Below, one piece after another: positions 5,792 to 5,811 of a DNA stretch of 5,811 nt. The notes under the pieces are model-generated. The model was not told the DNA's origin and ran no database searches. It saw nothing but the letters and a program-made list of their open reading frames with translations. Made by a program: the position numbers and the translations under genes. Source of the stretch: an uncultured Phycisphaerales bacterium (GTDB taxonomy: Bacteria > Planctomycetota > Phycisphaerae > UBA1845 > CAIVHJ01); the NCBI GenBank assembly GCA_903905665.1, contig CAIVHJ010000052.1:1-5811 (forward strand). The letters are read 5' to 3'. How positions within the stretch are numbered: position 1 is the stretch's first letter; each line of letters opens with the position of its first letter.

Positions 5792-5811
5792 TTTCTTCTC
5801 CCGTCCTGAAC

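Overview
The window looks like a chromosomal stretch from a planctomycete (Planctomycetota). This is inferred from protein style, not from a database search. The pointers are a MurD-type N-terminus with the glycine-rich GRFGGGVG loop, a long 'type 2' OMP decarboxylase of 314 residues, an RsgA GTPase with a basic N-terminal extension, a large GT-C-like membrane protein of a kind I associate with planctomycetes, and intergenic GGTGGGTC/GACCCACC and heptamer repeats.

Layout. On the minus strand, reading leftward, pyrF (1088 to 144) is followed after 10 bases by the first 44 codons of a probable murD, which leaves the window at position 1. On the plus strand, reading rightward, rsgA (1309-2454) is followed with a 4-base overlap by a polytopic membrane protein (2451-4625). 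After an 88-base gap comes a predicted secreted or lipid-anchored protein built from two diverged copies of one domain (4714-5565). The 220-base divergent region (1089-1308) holds the pyrF ribosome binding site, a TATAAT box and a dyad that overlaps this box. The last 246 bases are non-coding and contain a duplicated direct repeat ending in a strong hairpin, an AT-rich stretch and a heptamer tandem repeat.

How the genes relate. pyrF (UMP synthesis) and murD (muropeptide precursor ligation, which uses UDP-linked substrates) form a probable housekeeping operon. rsgA (30S ribosome maturation) is translationally linked to the membrane protein, apparently through a CTG start whose CTGA overlaps the rsgA stop codon. 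The membrane protein probably acts in glycan or lipid-linked sugar transfer, but its substrate is unknown. The last gene is probably lineage-specific and its function is unknown.

No defence system, CRISPR array, transposase or RNA gene was seen. The most interesting points are the CTG start, the dyad on the rsgA promoter, the internally duplicated small secreted protein, the altered G4 motif of RsgA and the 3' repeat cluster.
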